From Actinomadura sp. K4S16 (GTDB lineage Bacteria; Actinomycetota; Actinomycetes; Streptosporangiales; Streptosporangiaceae), in assembly GCF_008327685.1 (NCBI RefSeq), contig NZ_BDDE01000010.1:434001-498000 (forward strand): DNA of 64,000 nt, read 5' to 3'. The notes under the pieces were generated by a model. That model ran no database searches and was not told the DNA's origin. It saw nothing but the letters and a program-made list of their open reading frames with translations. Position numbers and translations under genes: made by a program. Below, in pieces: positions 49,429 through 61,447 of this stretch (position 1 is its first letter; every line of letters begins with the position of its first letter).

Positions 49429-50112
49429 GTGAACCCCACGGGCTATCGCGAGTACCGGACGCCGGGCCTGGCCTGCTCGTGGACGGCGGCGCTGCCGCCG
49501 GACGCCGAGCCGTTCGTCCAGCGCGTGCTCCCGGACGGCTGCGTGGACCTCGTCTGGGCGGGCGGCGGGATCCTGGTGGCGGGTCCGGACACGGGCCCGA
49601 TGCCGGCGGTCATGCGGCCGGGCGAGGAGATCGCGGCGGTGCGGTTCGCGCCGGGGACGGCGCCGCCGGTGCTGGGCGTCCCGGCCGACGCGCTCCGGGA
49701 CGGGCGGGTGCCGCTGCGGGAGCTGTGGGGCGGGGAGGCCGACCGGCTGGCGGAGGCCGTGGCGGCGGCGGACGATCGCCGGGGTGCGCTGGTCGCGGCC
49801 GTGCGGGAGCGGATGGGGCCCGCGGATCCGCTCGTCGCCGGGGTGGTCGCGGGCCTGGCGAGGGGTTCGGTCCGGGGGGTGGCGGACGCGCTCGGGATCG
49901 GTGAGCGGCAGTTGCGGCGCCGGTCGCTGGCGGCGTTCGGGTACGGGCCGAAGACGCTGCAGCGGGTGCTGCGGTTCCAGCGGGCGCTGGGCCTGGCGCG
50001 GGCGGGGTCGCCGCTGGCGGAGGCCGCGTTCGCGGCGGGTTACGCCGACCAGGCCCATTTCGCCCACGAGGTGCGGGACCTGGCGGGCGAGCCCGTCCGC
50101 AACCTGCTGTGA
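49429..50112 (+). CDS. AraC-family regulator with DUF6597-type sensory domain
   Basis: The product is 227 residues from GTG 49429, just after AGGAGG. The N-terminal part (REYRTPGLACSWTAAL, then VLPDGCVDLVWAGGGILVAG and AAVRFAPGTAPPVLGVPA) is typical of the DUF6597 domain. The C-terminal AraC domain has VRGVADALGIGERQLRRRSL and AAFAAGYADQAHFAHEVRDL. The ligand is unknown. It is convergent with the toroid-protein gene by 15 bp. Confidence 0.88.
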   Translation: MNPTGYREYRTPGLACSWTAALPPDAEPFVQRVLPDGCVDLVWAGGGILVAGPDTGPMPAVMRPGEEIAAVRFAPGTAPPVLGVPADALRDGRVPLRELWGGEADRLAEAVAAADDRRGALVAAVRERMGPADPLVAGVVAGLARGSVRGVADALGIGERQLRRRSLAAFGYGPKTLQRVLRFQRALGLARAGSPLAEAAFAAGYADQAHFAHEVRDLAGEPVRNLL

Positions 50113-50127
50113 CCGCTTCCGGCCCGG

Positions 50128-50988
50128 TCAGGGCTCGAGGCGCCCGTAGGCGCGCAGCGTCCTGAGGCGTTCGACGGTGACGAAGCCGCGCCATTCGGGA
50201 CGGGTGACGGGCGTCCAGATGGGGAAGGCGACGTCCCAGCCGCCGTCGTCGCCCTGCTCGTCGACGAGGGCGTCCAGGCAGGCGTCGATGCGGTCGGTGT
50301 CGAAGAGGCGGCGCCCGTGGCCGCCGGGGTCGGGGGCGAAGTCGAGGGGTTCCTGGTGGTCGCTGCGGGCGTGGGCGGCGAGGAGGTCGCGGACGCGGGC
50401 GAAGGAGGCCTCCGCGCGGTCGCGGTCGGGGACGTGGTCGAGGAAGGTCAGCACGGCGAGGACGTCGTAGGCGCCGGGTTCGGCGCCTGGGGCCTCCAGG
50501 TAGCGCCAGCAGAAGTCGGTGGCGGGTCCGAGCCACGGGTGGTCGGCGCCGGCGCGGTGGAGCATGCCGGCGAGGGTCGCGGTGGGGTTGATGGTGCCGG
50601 GCGGGTCGTCGGGGGTCTGCCACCAGGGGGCGTGGGGCGCGTCGCGGACGGTCGGCAGGACGAAGGGCACTCCCCCGCCGGCGCTGGTGATGGAGGCCAG
50701 GTAGCCGGCGACGCGCGTGACGGCGGGGTCGTCGTCGGCGCCGGCCTCGTGGAGGAACTGCAGGGCGTGCTGGGCGGGGACGGGCTGGCTGTCCTCGCCG
50801 CGCAGGTCGGGTTCCAGGGCGTGCCCGTATCCGCCGTCGGGGTTCTCGTAGGCCCTGAGGGCGGCGAGGACGGGCGCGGCGGGGCCGCCGCGGAAGTGGA
50901 GGGCGAAGCGGTGCCGGTCGATGAGGCGGGCGTTGAGGCGCATGAACTCCGCGGCGCGCGCGAGGCCGGTTTCGTGCAGGACCTTCAT
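50128..50988 (-). CDS. Prenyltransferase/squalene-cyclase-like alpha-toroid protein, function unknown
   Basis: The 286-residue protein is mostly helical. DGG-type repeat corners are seen in AYENPDGGYGHALEPDLRGE (about residues 51-70) and DEQGDDGGWDVAFPIWTPVT near the end. This matches the (alpha/alpha)6 toroid of terpene cyclases and prenyltransferases, but the catalytic DxDD or zinc ligands are not seen. Likely a binding or structural protein. The following 289 bp hold no gene. Confidence 0.75.
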   Translation of the reverse strand: MKVLHETGLARAAEFMRLNARLIDRHRFALHFRGGPAAPVLAALRAYENPDGGYGHALEPDLRGEDSQPVPAQHALQFLHEAGADDDPAVTRVAGYLASITSAGGGVPFVLPTVRDAPHAPWWQTPDDPPGTINPTATLAGMLHRAGADHPWLGPATDFCWRYLEAPGAEPGAYDVLAVLTFLDHVPDRDRAEASFARVRDLLAAHARSDHQEPLDFAPDPGGHGRRLFDTDRIDACLDALVDEQGDDGGWDVAFPIWTPVTRPEWRGFVTVERLRTLRAYGRLEP

Positions 50989-51277
50989 GGTTCCGACGCT
51001 AGGCGGGAGAGGGGCGCGCGTCTTGTAGGAATCGGACGCGGTGGGCCCGGCCACCCCAGCGGTGGGTGGCCGGGCCCCTGAGGTCCCGCGTCGCGGGGTG
51101 CGGGAGCGAGCGGCCCCGGGGTGGTCGCCGGGGGCGCGGAGGGAGCCGCGGAGGCGCCCGGCCGCCGCGGGGCGAACCCTGGCGGGACCGTAGCCGACCA
51201 GCGCGAAGACCACAAGTCGCCCCTTTCCGAACCATCGGGCGTTCCCGGCGGGACCGTGTCTGTGATCTCCTTGCGCC

Positions 51278-52705
51278 ATGAGTGATCCGCTGGACGAACA
51301 TGACGTGGCCGGTGACCCGCTCGCGGTGGTGGCCCGGGCGGCGGGACCGTACCTGGCGAGCCTGCCGGACCGTCCCGTCCACGACCGGTCGATGGACCCG
51401 CTGCTGGACGAGCTCGACGGGCCGCTGCCCGAGCGGGGGGACGGCGCGGTGGCCGCGGTCGAGCAGCTGGTGCGGGTCGGCACCCGGGCGGCGACGCACT
51501 CGTCGGGGCCGCGGTTCTTCCATTTCGTGGTGGGCGGGTCGACGCCGGCGGCGATGGCGGGCGACTGGGCGGCGTCGCTGCTGGACCAGGCCGCCGGGCT
51601 GTGGCTGACGTCGCCGCTGGCGGCGCGGGCGGAGACGGTCGTGCTGCGCTGGCTGAAGGAGCTGTTCGGCCTGCCGCCGGGATTCGGCGGCGTGCTGACG
51701 CCGAGCGCCACGTTCGCGCACGTGACGGGCCTGGCGTGCGCGCGGCACTGGTGGGCGGCCGAGCACGGCGTGGACGTCGCGTCGCAGGGCCTGGCGGGGC
51801 TGCCGGCGATGCCGGTGCTCAGCAGCGGGCTGGTGCACGTCAGCACCCGCAAGGCGCTGCAGATCCTGGGCTGCGGCCGCGACACCGTCCGGACGTTCGC
51901 CCGCGACGACGCGGGGCGGGTCGATCTCGCGGCGATGGACGCCGCGCTGGCCGAGGCGGGCGGGCGCGCGGTCGTCGTGGCGAATCTCGGCGAGGTGAAC
52001 ACCGGCGACAGCGACCCGGTCGCCGAGCTGGCGGACCTCGCGGAGCGGCACGGGGCGTGGCTCCACGTGGACGGCGCGTTCGGGCTGTTCGCGGCGCTCA
52101 GCCCGCGGACGGCGCATCTCGCGCGCGGTGTCGAGCGGGCGGACTCGGTGACGGCGGACGGCCACAAGTGGCTGAACGTGCCGTACGAGAGCGGGTTCTC
52201 CTTCGTCCGGGACCCGGCGTGGCTGAGCCGCGCGTTCGGCGCGTGGGGCGCGGCGTACCTGCCGGACCCCGACGGCGAGCGGGTCAACTACAACATGCTG
52301 GGCCCGGAGTCGTCCCGCCGTGCGCGGGCGCTGCCGATCTGGGCGACGCTGCGGGCGTACGGGCGGGACGGGTACCGGGAGATGGTGGAGCGCCACCTCG
52401 ACGTGTCCGCCCATCTGGGCGGGCTCGTCGAGGCGGCGCCCGACCTGGAGCTGCTCGCGCCGGTGCAGCTCTGCATCGCGTGCTTCCGGTACCGCCCCGA
52501 GGGCGTCCCGGAGGAGCGTCTGGACGAGTTGAACGCGCGCCTGGGCGAGGCCCTGCTCGCGGACGGCCGCGTCTACGCGGGCACCACCACCTACCGGGGC
52601 ATGACGGTGTTCCGTCCGGCGCCGGTGAACTGGCGGACGACGAAGGCCGACGTGGAGCGGCTCGTGGACGTGCTCCGGGAACTCGGCGCCCGCCTCGCCG
52701 GGTGA
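51278..52705 (+). CDS. PLP-dependent aspartate/glutamate/aromatic-amino-acid decarboxylase family protein
   Basis: The 475-residue protein is a group II PLP decarboxylase or related aminotransferase-fold enzyme. It shows TRAATHSSGPRFFHFVVGGS near the start, GVLTPSATFAHVTGLACARH, and WLHVDGAFGLFAALSPRTAH (PLP Asp). The Schiff-base lysine lies in VTADGHKWLNVPYESGF. Substrate could be tyrosine, DOPA, glutamate or other amino acids. No transporter or partner sits beside it. Confidence 0.9.
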   Translation: MSDPLDEHDVAGDPLAVVARAAGPYLASLPDRPVHDRSMDPLLDELDGPLPERGDGAVAAVEQLVRVGTRAATHSSGPRFFHFVVGGSTPAAMAGDWAASLLDQAAGLWLTSPLAARAETVVLRWLKELFGLPPGFGGVLTPSATFAHVTGLACARHWWAAEHGVDVASQGLAGLPAMPVLSSGLVHVSTRKALQILGCGRDTVRTFARDDAGRVDLAAMDAALAEAGGRAVVVANLGEVNTGDSDPVAELADLAERHGAWLHVDGAFGLFAALSPRTAHLARGVERADSVTADGHKWLNVPYESGFSFVRDPAWLSRAFGAWGAAYLPDPDGERVNYNMLGPESSRRARALPIWATLRAYGRDGYREMVERHLDVSAHLGGLVEAAPDLELLAPVQLCIACFRYRPEGVPEERLDELNARLGEALLADGRVYAGTTTYRGMTVFRPAPVNWRTTKADVERLVDVLRELGARLAG

Positions 52706-52712
52706 GGGCCGC

Positions 52713-53165
52713 TCAGCCCTCGTCGCCGGGCCAAGGGGCGCTCTCGTCGAGCTCGTCGAAGGTCTGGGTGAGGCTGAACCAGCACCCGGAGTCGTCCCGG
52801 AAGATCGCCTCGATCCCGTACGGGCGCTTCTGGGGCGGGTGGACGAACTCGACGCCCCGGGCCGACAGCCGCTCGTACTCGGCCTGGCAGTCGTCGGTGT
52901 TGAAGGCGCCCGCGCCAAGGACGCCCTTGGCGATGAGGGCCCTCATCTGGGCGGCGGAGTCGGGGTCCATGGTGGGCGGGCCGGGGACCATGAGGGCGAG
53001 GCTCAGTTCGGGCTGGTCCTTGGCGCCGACGGTGATCCAGCGCATCCCGCCCTCGCCGAGCGTCATGTCGTCGCGGACCTCCAGGCCGAGCTTGTCGGTG
53101 AAGAACTTCTTGGCCGAGTCCTGGTCGAGCACCCAGACGGTGGCCAGCCCGAGGTTGGTGATCAT
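52713..53165 (-). CDS. VOC-superfamily (glyoxalase/bleomycin-resistance-like) protein
   Basis: The 150-residue protein has paired beta-alpha-beta-beta-beta modules: LGLATVWVLDQDSAKKFFTD at the start, ISEVRDDMTLGEGGMRWITV-like EVRDDMTLGEGGMRWITVGA, and YGIEAIFRDDSGCWFSLTQT with the C-terminal metal Glu replaced by other residues. Substrate unknown. It follows an AraC gene on the same strand by 71 bp and probably belongs to its operon. Confidence 0.88.
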   Translation of the reverse strand: MITNLGLATVWVLDQDSAKKFFTDKLGLEVRDDMTLGEGGMRWITVGAKDQPELSLALMVPGPPTMDPDSAAQMRALIAKGVLGAGAFNTDDCQAEYERLSARGVEFVHPPQKRPYGIEAIFRDDSGCWFSLTQTFDELDESAPWPGDEG

Positions 53166-53236
53166 GCCGGTGTCTCCTTCGGGAACAGGGTCGATGCGTT
53201 CACGCTAGGGCGCGGCAGGAGGCCCGGGCTTCTTCG

Positions 53237-53671
53237 TTATTGCTGCTTGCGAAAGCCGCCAGCCCAGAACATCACGAAGCATCCGGGGATCGCGGAGGTG
53301 GCGCCGGCGCGGGCGCGCCTGCGGAACTCGGTGGGAGTCGTCCCGGTCTGCTGCTTGAAGCGGGTGCAGAACGTGCCGAGGCTGGTGAAGCCGACCTGCA
53401 TGCAGATCTCGGTGACGGTCAGGTTGGCGGTGCGCAGCAGGTCCTGTGCGCGTTCGATGCGGCGGCGGGTGAGGTAGGCGCCGGGCGTCTCGCCGTAGAC
53501 CTCGCGGAACAGCCGGACGAAGTGGTAGCGCGAGTACCCGGCGCGGGCCGCGACGGCGGAGACGTCCAGCGGCTCGGCCCACTCGCGGTCCATGGCGTCG
53601 CGGGCGAGCCTCATCCGCCGCAGGACGGCGGTGTCCAGGACGGGCGGCGCTTCCACCCGAACGTTTCCCAT
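53237..53671 (-). CDS. AraC-family regulator (DNA-binding domain only)
   Basis: The product is 144 residues from ATG 53671. It consists almost wholly of the two helix-turn-helices: LDVSAVAARAGYSRYHFVRL, then VTEICMQVGFTSLGTFCTRF, ending in GTTPTEFRRRARAG. There is no sensory domain, so control must come from elsewhere or from abundance (MarA/SoxS-like). It probably drives the VOC gene behind it. Confidence 0.9.
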   Translation of the reverse strand: MGNVRVEAPPVLDTAVLRRMRLARDAMDREWAEPLDVSAVAARAGYSRYHFVRLFREVYGETPGAYLTRRRIERAQDLLRTANLTVTEICMQVGFTSLGTFCTRFKQQTGTTPTEFRRRARAGATSAIPGCFVMFWAGGFRKQQ

Positions 53672-53710
53672 GGGCCTGATGCTGGCATACCGCCCGGACA
53701 GAACCCGCGG

Positions 53711-53749
53711 GCGGCGAGGCCCGGAGGAGGTCCTCCAGGGCCTCGCCGC
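53711..53749 (-). terminator. gltBD terminator
   Basis: GCGGCGAGGCCC and GGGCCTCGCCGC form a perfect 12-bp stem, with GGAGGA/TCCTCC pairing in the loop. It begins 9 bp after the gltD stop on the minus strand. Confidence 0.75.
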
Positions 53750-53757
53750 CGCCCGGG

Positions 53758-55221
<1,464 letters not shown>

Positions 55222-55239
55222 GTTGGAAGTCCCCCTCTC

Positions 55240-58200
55240 TCAGGCCTGCGCCGCGGCCATGACGGCCTCGTCGACGTCGCGCCCCTCGGCCTCGGCCTTG
55301 GCCATGGCGTCCAGGACCCGCCGGTAGTCGCGCGGCATGATCTTGGTGAAGCGGGCGGCGGAGGCGTCCCAGTCCTCCAGCAGCCGGCGGGCCACCGCGG
55401 AGCCGGTCTCGGCCAGATGCCGCTCGGTCAGCGTCCGGACGAGGCCCGTGTCCGCGGCGTCCAGCGGCTCCAGGTCGACCATCTCGGTGTTGACCCGCTC
55501 GGGTACCAGGTCCAGGACGTAGGCGATGCCGCCGGACATGCCGGCCGCGAGGTTGCGGCCGGTCCGTCCGAGGATCACCGCGCGGCCCCCGGTCATGTAC
55601 TCGCAGGCGTGGTCGCCGACGCCCTCGACGACGGCGGTGGCACCGGAGTTGCGGACGCAGAACCGCTCGCCGACGACCCCGCGGGCGAACAGCTCGCCGG
55701 ACGTGGCGCCGTAGAGGATCACGTTGCCGCCGATGATCTGCTCCTCGGCCGCGAACCCGGCGTCCGCCGGGGGACGCAGCGTGACCCGGCCGCCCGACAG
55801 GCCCTTGCCGACGTAGTCGTTGGCGTCGCCGACCAGCCGCAGCGTGATGCCGCGCGGGACGAACGCGCCGAACGAGTTGCCCGCCGAGCCGGTGAAGGTG
55901 ACGTCGACGGTGTCGTCGGGGAGTCCCCCGCCGCCCCACTTCTTGGTCACCTCGTGGCCGAGCATGGTGCCGACCGTCCGGTTGACGTTGCGGATCGGCA
56001 GCTCCAGCCGCACCGGGTCGCCGAACGAGATCGCGCCCTCGGCGAGCTGGATGAGCGTGTTGTCCAGGGCCTTCTCCAGCCCGTGGTCCTGCTCGGTGAC
56101 GCGGTGCAGGGCCCCGCCCGGGGCGACCTCCGGGACGTGCAGGATCGGCGCCAGGTCGAGGCCGGCCGCCTTCCAGTGCTCGACCGCCTCGCGGGTGTCG
56201 ATCATCTCGACGTGCCCGATCGCCTCGTCCAGCGACCGGAACCCGAGGGCCGCCAGGTACTCGCGGACCTCCTCGGCGACGAACTCGAAGAAGTTCACGA
56301 CGAACTCGGGCTTGCCGTTGAACCGCTGCCGCAGCACGGGGTTCTGGGTGGCGACGCCGACCGGGCAGGTGTCCAGGTGGCAGACCCGCATCATGACGCA
56401 GCCCGACACCACCAGCGGCGCGGTCGCGAAGCCGTACTCCTCGGCGCCGAGCAGCGCCGCGACGACGACGTCCCGGCCGGTCTTCATCTGCCCGTCGGTC
56501 TGCACGACGATGCGGTCGCGCAGCCCGTTCAGCAGCAGCGTCTGCTGCGTCTCGGCGAGGCCGAGCTCCCACGGCGCGCCGGCGTGCTTCAGCGACGTCA
56601 GCGGGGACGCGCCGGTGCCGCCGTCGTGCCCGGAGATGAGCACCACGTCGGCGTGCGCCTTGGACACCCCGGCCGCGACCGTGCCGACCCCGACCTCGGC
56701 GACGAGCTTGACGTGCACGCGCGCCGCCGGGTTGGCGTTCTTCAGGTCGTGGATGAGCTGCGCGAGGTCCTCGATCGAGTAGATGTCGTGGTGCGGCGGC
56801 GGCGAGATGAGGCCGACGCCCGGGGTGGAGTGCCGGGTCTTGGCGATCCACGGGTAGACCTTGTGGCCGGGCAGCTGGCCGCCCTCGCCGGGCTTGGCGC
56901 CCTGCGCCATCTTGATCTGGATGTCGTCGGAGTTGGTGAGGTACTCCGAGGTCACGCCGAACCGGCCGGAGGCCACCTGCTTGATCGCGCTGCGCCGCAG
57001 GTCGCCGTTCTCGTCCGGGGTGAAGCGCGCCGGGTCCTCGCCGCCCTCGCCGGTGTTGGACTTGCCGCCGAGGCGGTTCATCGCGATCGCGAGGGTCTCG
57101 TGCGCCTCCGCCGAGATGGAGCCGTACGACATCGCGCCGGTGGAGAACCGCTTGACGATCTCCGAGACCGGCTCGACCTCCTCGATCGGCACCGGCTCCC
57201 GGTCGCCCTCCCGGAGCCGGAACAGCCCGCGGAGCGTCATCAGCTTCTCGGCCTGCGAGTCGACCTTGGAGGTGTACTCCTTGAAGATCTCGTAGCGGCG
57301 GGTGCGGGTGGCGTGCTGCAGCTTGAACACCGTGTCCGGGTTGAACAGGTGCGGCTCGCCCTCGCGGCGCCACTGGTACTCGCCGCCGACCTCCAGGGTG
57401 CGGTGCGCCGGCTCGTTGCCGCCCGGCGGGTAGGCGCGGGCGTGCCGCTCGGCGACCTCGCGGGCCAGCACGTCGAAGCCGACGCCGCCGAGCCGGGAGG
57501 TGGTGCCGGTGAAGCAGCGCGACACCACGTCCTCGCCGAGCCCGATCGCCTCGAAGATCTGCGCGCCGGTGTAGGACGCGACCGTGGACACGCCCATCTT
57601 CGACATGACCTTCAGGACGCCCTTGCCGTACGCCTTCACCAGGTTCCGGACGGCCTTCGCCGGGTCCAGGCCCTCGATCACGCCGCCGCGGACGAGGTCC
57701 TCGACGGTCTCGATCGCCAGGTACGGGTTGATCGCGGACGCGCCGTACCCGATGAGCAGCGCCATGTGGTGGCACTCGCGGGCCTCGCCCGTCTCGATCA
57801 CGAGGCCGACCTGGGTGCGGGTCTTCTCCCGGATCAGGTGGTGGTGCACGGCGCCGGTCAGCAGCAGCGCCGGGATCGCGGCGCGGGCGGAGTCGGCGCC
57901 GCGGTCCGACAGCACGATGATCCGCGCGCCGGCCTCGATGGCCCGGCTGACCTCGGAGTTGATCTCCTGCAGGCGGGCCTGGAGGGCCTCTCCCCCGCCG
58001 GCGACCTCGTACAGGCCGTGCACGACGTAGGCGGCCAGGTGCGGCAGCGACCCCTCGTCGTCGATGTGGATGATCTTGGAGAGCTCGTCGTTGTCCAGGA
58101 TCGGGGTCGGCAGCACCAGGCGCCGGCACGAGTCCGGGCCGGGCTCCAGCAGGTTGCCCTCCGGGCCGAGCGTGGACTGCAGCGAGGTGACGAGCTCCTC

Positions 58201-59811
58201 GCGGATCGCGTCCAGCGGCGGGTTCGTGACCTGCGCGAACAGCTGCTTGAAGTAGTCGAACAGCAGCCGCGGGCGCTCCGACAGCACCGCGATCGGGGTG
58301 TCGGTGCCCATCGACCCGATCGGCTCCGCGCCCGTCCGCGCCATCGGCGACAGGATGATCCGCTGCTCTTCGAGGGTGTAGCCGAACGTCTGCTGCCGGC
58401 GGACGAGCGTCTCGTGGGTCGGGATCTCCCGCTCGCGCTGCGGCAGCTCCTCGAACCGGACGAGGCCCTCGTGCAGCCACTGCCCGTACGGGTGCTCGGC
58501 TGCCAGTTCGGCCTTGACCTCGTCGTCCTCGACGATCCGCCCGGCGGCGGTGTCCACCAGGAAGATCTTGCCGGGCTGGAGCCGGCCCTTGCGGACGACC
58601 TTGGCGGCGGGGATGTCGAGCACGCCGGCCTCGCTGGCCAGCACGACCAGGCCGTCGTCGGTCACCCAGTACCGGCCCGGGCGCAGCCCGTTGCGGTCCA
58701 GGACAGCGCCGACGACGGTGCCGTCGGTGAAGCTGACGCTGGCGGGGCCGTCCCACGCCTCCATCAGCGTGGAGTGGAACTCGTAGAAGGCCCGGCGGGC
58801 CGGGTCCATCTCGGTGTGGTTCTCCCACGCCTCCGGGATCATCATCAGCACCGCGTGCGGCAGCGACCGGCCGCCGAGGTGCAGCAGCTCCAGGCACTCG
58901 TCGAACGACGCGGTGTCGGACGCCTCGATGTCGATCACCGGGAAGATCCGGGAGATGTCCCCGGGGATGAGGTCGGACTTCAGCAGCGCCTCGCGGGCCC
59001 GCATCCAGTTCCGGTTGCCCTTCACGGTGTTGATCTCGCCGTTGTGGGCGATGAACCGGTACGGGTGGGCCAGCTCCCAGGCCGGGAACGTGTTGGTGGA
59101 GAACCGCGAGTGGACCAGCGCGATCGCGCTGGTGAAGCGGCGGTCCGACAGGTCGGGGAAGAACGGCTCCAGCTGCGGGGTGGTCAGCATCCCCTTGTAG
59201 ACGATCGTCCGGCTGGACAGGCTCGGGAAGTAGACCCGCACGTCCTGCTCGGCGCGCTCGCGCATGCAGAACACGGCGCGGTCCAGGTCCAGGCCGGTCT
59301 TGCCCTCGTGCGGGCCGCCCGCGGCGGGGGCGAGGAACAGCTGCGCGAAGTGCGGCATGACCCGGCGGGCGGCCGGGCCGGTGAAGTGGGGGTCGTGCGG
59401 GAGCTCGCGCCAGCCGAGGACCGTGAGGCCCTCCTCCACGCACAGCGTCTCGACGTGGGCGACCGCGGCGGCGCGCTCGTCGCCGTCCGCGGGCAGGAAC
59501 GCGAGGCCGGCCGCGTAGCCGCCGGCCTCGGGGAGCGGGAAGTCGCAGACCTCGCGGAAGAACGCGTCCGGGATCTGGACGAGGATGCCGACCCCGTCGC
59601 CGTCGTCGGGCTCCGCGCCGACGGCGCCCCGGTGGTCCAGGTTCTTCAGTACGTCCAGGGCGTTCTGGACGATGTCGTGGCTCTTGCGTCCGTGCAGGTC
59701 GGCGACCATGCCGACGCCGCAGGCGTCGTGCTCGTTGGCCGGGTCGTACAGTCCCTGCGGCTGGGGGCGTCCCGGTACACGGCCATCAGGTGTGAGGGCA
59801 GCAGCAGCCAT
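55240..59811 (-). CDS. gltB: Glutamate synthase (NADPH) large subunit
   Basis: The product is 1,523 residues from ATG 59811, with GGGAGGG upstream; a TTG one codon before is unlikely. After a short propeptide the Ntn amidotransferase starts at Cys31 ([13 protein letters not shown]). Central and FMN domains follow ([39 protein letters not shown]), then the 3Fe-4S cysteine set in [20 protein letters not shown], and the GXGXG-like C-terminal beta-helix ([20 protein letters not shown]). It converts glutamine and 2-oxoglutarate to two glutamates. Confidence 0.98.
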   Translation of the reverse strand: MAAAALTPDGRVPGRPQPQGLYDPANEHDACGVGMVADLHGRKSHDIVQNALDVLKNLDHRGAVGAEPDDGDGVGILVQIPDAFFREVCDFPLPEAGGYAAGLAFLPADGDERAAAVAHVETLCVEEGLTVLGWRELPHDPHFTGPAARRVMPHFAQLFLAPAAGGPHEGKTGLDLDRAVFCMRERAEQDVRVYFPSLSSRTIVYKGMLTTPQLEPFFPDLSDRRFTSAIALVHSRFSTNTFPAWELAHPYRFIAHNGEINTVKGNRNWMRAREALLKSDLIPGDISRIFPVIDIEASDTASFDECLELLHLGGRSLPHAVLMMIPEAWENHTEMDPARRAFYEFHSTLMEAWDGPASVSFTDGTVVGAVLDRNGLRPGRYWVTDDGLVVLASEAGVLDIPAAKVVRKGRLQPGKIFLVDTAAGRIVEDDEVKAELAAEHPYGQWLHEGLVRFEELPQREREIPTHETLVRRQQTFGYTLEEQRIILSPMARTGAEPIGSMGTDTPIAVLSERPRLLFDYFKQLFAQVTNPPLDAIREELVTSLQSTLGPEGNLLEPGPDSCRRLVLPTPILDNDELSKIIHIDDEGSLPHLAAYVVHGLYEVAGGGEALQARLQEINSEVSRAIEAGARIIVLSDRGADSARAAIPALLLTGAVHHHLIREKTRTQVGLVIETGEARECHHMALLIGYGASAINPYLAIETVEDLVRGGVIEGLDPAKAVRNLVKAYGKGVLKVMSKMGVSTVASYTGAQIFEAIGLGEDVVSRCFTGTTSRLGGVGFDVLAREVAERHARAYPPGGNEPAHRTLEVGGEYQWRREGEPHLFNPDTVFKLQHATRTRRYEIFKEYTSKVDSQAEKLMTLRGLFRLREGDREPVPIEEVEPVSEIVKRFSTGAMSYGSISAEAHETLAIAMNRLGGKSNTGEGGEDPARFTPDENGDLRRSAIKQVASGRFGVTSEYLTNSDDIQIKMAQGAKPGEGGQLPGHKVYPWIAKTRHSTPGVGLISPPPHHDIYSIEDLAQLIHDLKNANPAARVHVKLVAEVGVGTVAAGVSKAHADVVLISGHDGGTGASPLTSLKHAGAPWELGLAETQQTLLLNGLRDRIVVQTDGQMKTGRDVVVAALLGAEEYGFATAPLVVSGCVMMRVCHLDTCPVGVATQNPVLRQRFNGKPEFVVNFFEFVAEEVREYLAALGFRSLDEAIGHVEMIDTREAVEHWKAAGLDLAPILHVPEVAPGGALHRVTEQDHGLEKALDNTLIQLAEGAISFGDPVRLELPIRNVNRTVGTMLGHEVTKKWGGGGLPDDTVDVTFTGSAGNSFGAFVPRGITLRLVGDANDYVGKGLSGGRVTLRPPADAGFAAEEQIIGGNVILYGATSGELFARGVVGERFCVRNSGATAVVEGVGDHACEYMTGGRAVILGRTGRNLAAGMSGGIAYVLDLVPERVNTEMVDLEPLDAADTGLVRTLTERHLAETGSAVARRLLEDWDASAARFTKIMPRDYRRVLDAMAKAEAEGRDVDEAVMAAAQA

Positions 59812-60219
59812 CAACCCTCCCGTCGTCGTGTCACTGCTTCGATGTCAGTGCGGCACGGGACGACGTTGGCCCTGCTGCGGTGAGATGACATTACATCACT
59901 GTCGGGATCATGCCCGACTGCACCAGATCGCGAAACTTCGTCGGCGCGATCGGACGTGCGTCATCTCGGAGTGGTTTAGACCAGGTTACCGGCCCGGTCC
60001 CGCCGCGAAACGCCGTGACCTCGGTGAGGATCATCACCGGGGCCCGATGTTTACGGTGTCACGCCCAAGACGTACCGAAAAATGCACCGTCCCAAACCCG
60101 GTCCGGGCCTCGACCGGGCCGGCCCCGGCCGGACCGGACCACAGGCGGGCCGGGCCTTGGCAGAACAGCCCTGACCAGGACGGGCTTGAGCGGGGGGCGG
60201 GCCTCAGCGGGAGGGGGCC
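59812..60219. other. gltB upstream region, no gene
   Basis: 408 bp without a supported ORF. It holds the GlnR/DasR-like sites and a GTCGGG/CCCGAC inverted repeat (59901-59918) close to the gltB start. It also has AT-rich patches likely to carry the promoter. The part near 60,060-60,200 is G/C-rich low complexity without features. Confidence 0.45.
59970..59989 (-). promoter_or_regulatory. Overlapping GlnR-like and DasR-like sites upstream of gltB
   Basis: On the minus strand GTAAC-CTGGTC-TAAAC (59989-59974) matches the GlnR a/b spacing with one change. On the plus strand AGTGGTTTAGACCAGG (59970-59985) matches the DasR consensus at 13 of 16 positions. The two share 12 bp and lie about 160-180 bp before the gltB start. 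Confidence 0.5.
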
Positions 60220-61395
60220 TCAGCCGGTGCCGCGGGCCGCGCGGCCCAGCACCGCCGGGGCCTTGCCGCCCTCGATCAGCAGCGACAGCAGGTTCTCGTC
60301 CTTCTCGTCGCCCTTGCCGTCCAGGCGCTGCGCCCACGACACCACCGCGAAGTGGCCCATCGCGAGGCCCCGCGCCATCCCGAAGCCCCGGCCGAAGCGG
60401 TCCAGGGGGGCGGGTGCCTCCAGCGGCCGGACGAAACCCGCGCCGATCGTGGTCTCCAGCCTCGCGACGAACCGGTCGGCGTCCGCCGATCCGGCGAGGT
60501 TGAACACGGCGACGGCCAGCGCGTACCCGTGCTCGGTGTCGGAGTAGATCCCGCGGGCGGCCTGCGTGCAGCCGCCCCTGCCGAGCTCCTCGGCGACGGA
60601 CCCGCCCCACACGGCGGCGGCGCAGTCGGCGTCCAGCCGCTTGGCGCGCAGCCTCACCGCGATCTTCCCGTCCGGGACGGGCAGCTTCGCCGCCGAGGAC
60701 GGAAAGGCCTCGCCGACCGTCAGCGGCTGCGGGTCCCCGCCGCGGTTCGCGATCCCGGAGTAGGCGGAGCTGGACGGCGAACTGGAGTAGGAGGCCGGTG
60801 ACGGGCCCGTCCCGGCGGCCCGTCCGATCCTCGCGCCGGTCGGCCCCTTCGGCTTCGGGGCGTCGTCGCCGCCCAGGACGACCGCTCCGGCGCCGAGCAG
60901 GACCAGCACCCCGAGGACGGCCGCGGCGGCGAAGTACAGCTTCGGGCCCGGCCCGCCCGCGCGCCGCGCCGGGCCGCCCTGGCGCTCCGGCGCTCCAGGG
61001 CGTCCCGGAGCCCTGCCCGCGTCCTTGGCCTTGCCGCGCTCGACCTTGCCGCGCTTGGTCTTGCCGCGCTGGGCCTTGCCCTGGCGGGCCTTCCCGCGCT
61101 TGTCCGGCCGCCCGGCGCGGGCGGCGCCGTCGCCCTCGGGCGGGACGCCGGTGTGGGCGTCCCCGTGGGCGAACGCGTCGTCCTGGAAGGAGTCCTCGTA
61201 CGGAACGTCGTCGTAGGGCGTCCTGGGAGGCGGCGGGGCGGGGCGCTCCCGGCGGGCCGCGGGACGGCGGGGCGGGGGCGTGCGGCGCGGGCCGCCCGCC
61301 CGGGGCTGCGCCGTCCTGCGCGCGGCGGGCTGCCTGCGGCCCTGGCGGCTCACCGGGGGCCGCCCGGAGCCGCGGCGCTGCTCATCGGGGTCCAC
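60220..61395 (-). CDS. Unrecognised single-TM protein with Lys/Arg-rich N-terminus; paralogue of the next gene
   Basis: The 391-residue protein has a very basic, low-complexity cytoplasmic part (about residues 1-155, with repeated RGK/QGK units such as KRGKVERGKAKDAG) and one membrane helix (LYFAAAAVLGVLVLLGAGAV). The outer domain is related to the following protein: LDADCAAAVWGGSVAEELGR and CTQAARG, then GAGFVRPLEAPAP and GHFAVVSWAQR. Two conserved Cys suggest a disulfide. Family not recognised. Confidence 0.78.
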   Translation of the reverse strand: MDPDEQRRGSGRPPVSRQGRRQPAARRTAQPRAGGPRRTPPPRRPAARRERPAPPPPRTPYDDVPYEDSFQDDAFAHGDAHTGVPPEGDGAARAGRPDKRGKARQGKAQRGKTKRGKVERGKAKDAGRAPGRPGAPERQGGPARRAGGPGPKLYFAAAAVLGVLVLLGAGAVVLGGDDAPKPKGPTGARIGRAAGTGPSPASYSSSPSSSAYSGIANRGGDPQPLTVGEAFPSSAAKLPVPDGKIAVRLRAKRLDADCAAAVWGGSVAEELGRGGCTQAARGIYSDTEHGYALAVAVFNLAGSADADRFVARLETTIGAGFVRPLEAPAPLDRFGRGFGMARGLAMGHFAVVSWAQRLDGKGDEKDENLLSLLIEGGKAPAVLGRAARGTG

Positions 61396-61447
61396 GACCG
61401 CGCAGACTACTCGCCGCCGGTCGCCGGCGCGCCCGCCTCCGGCCGGC

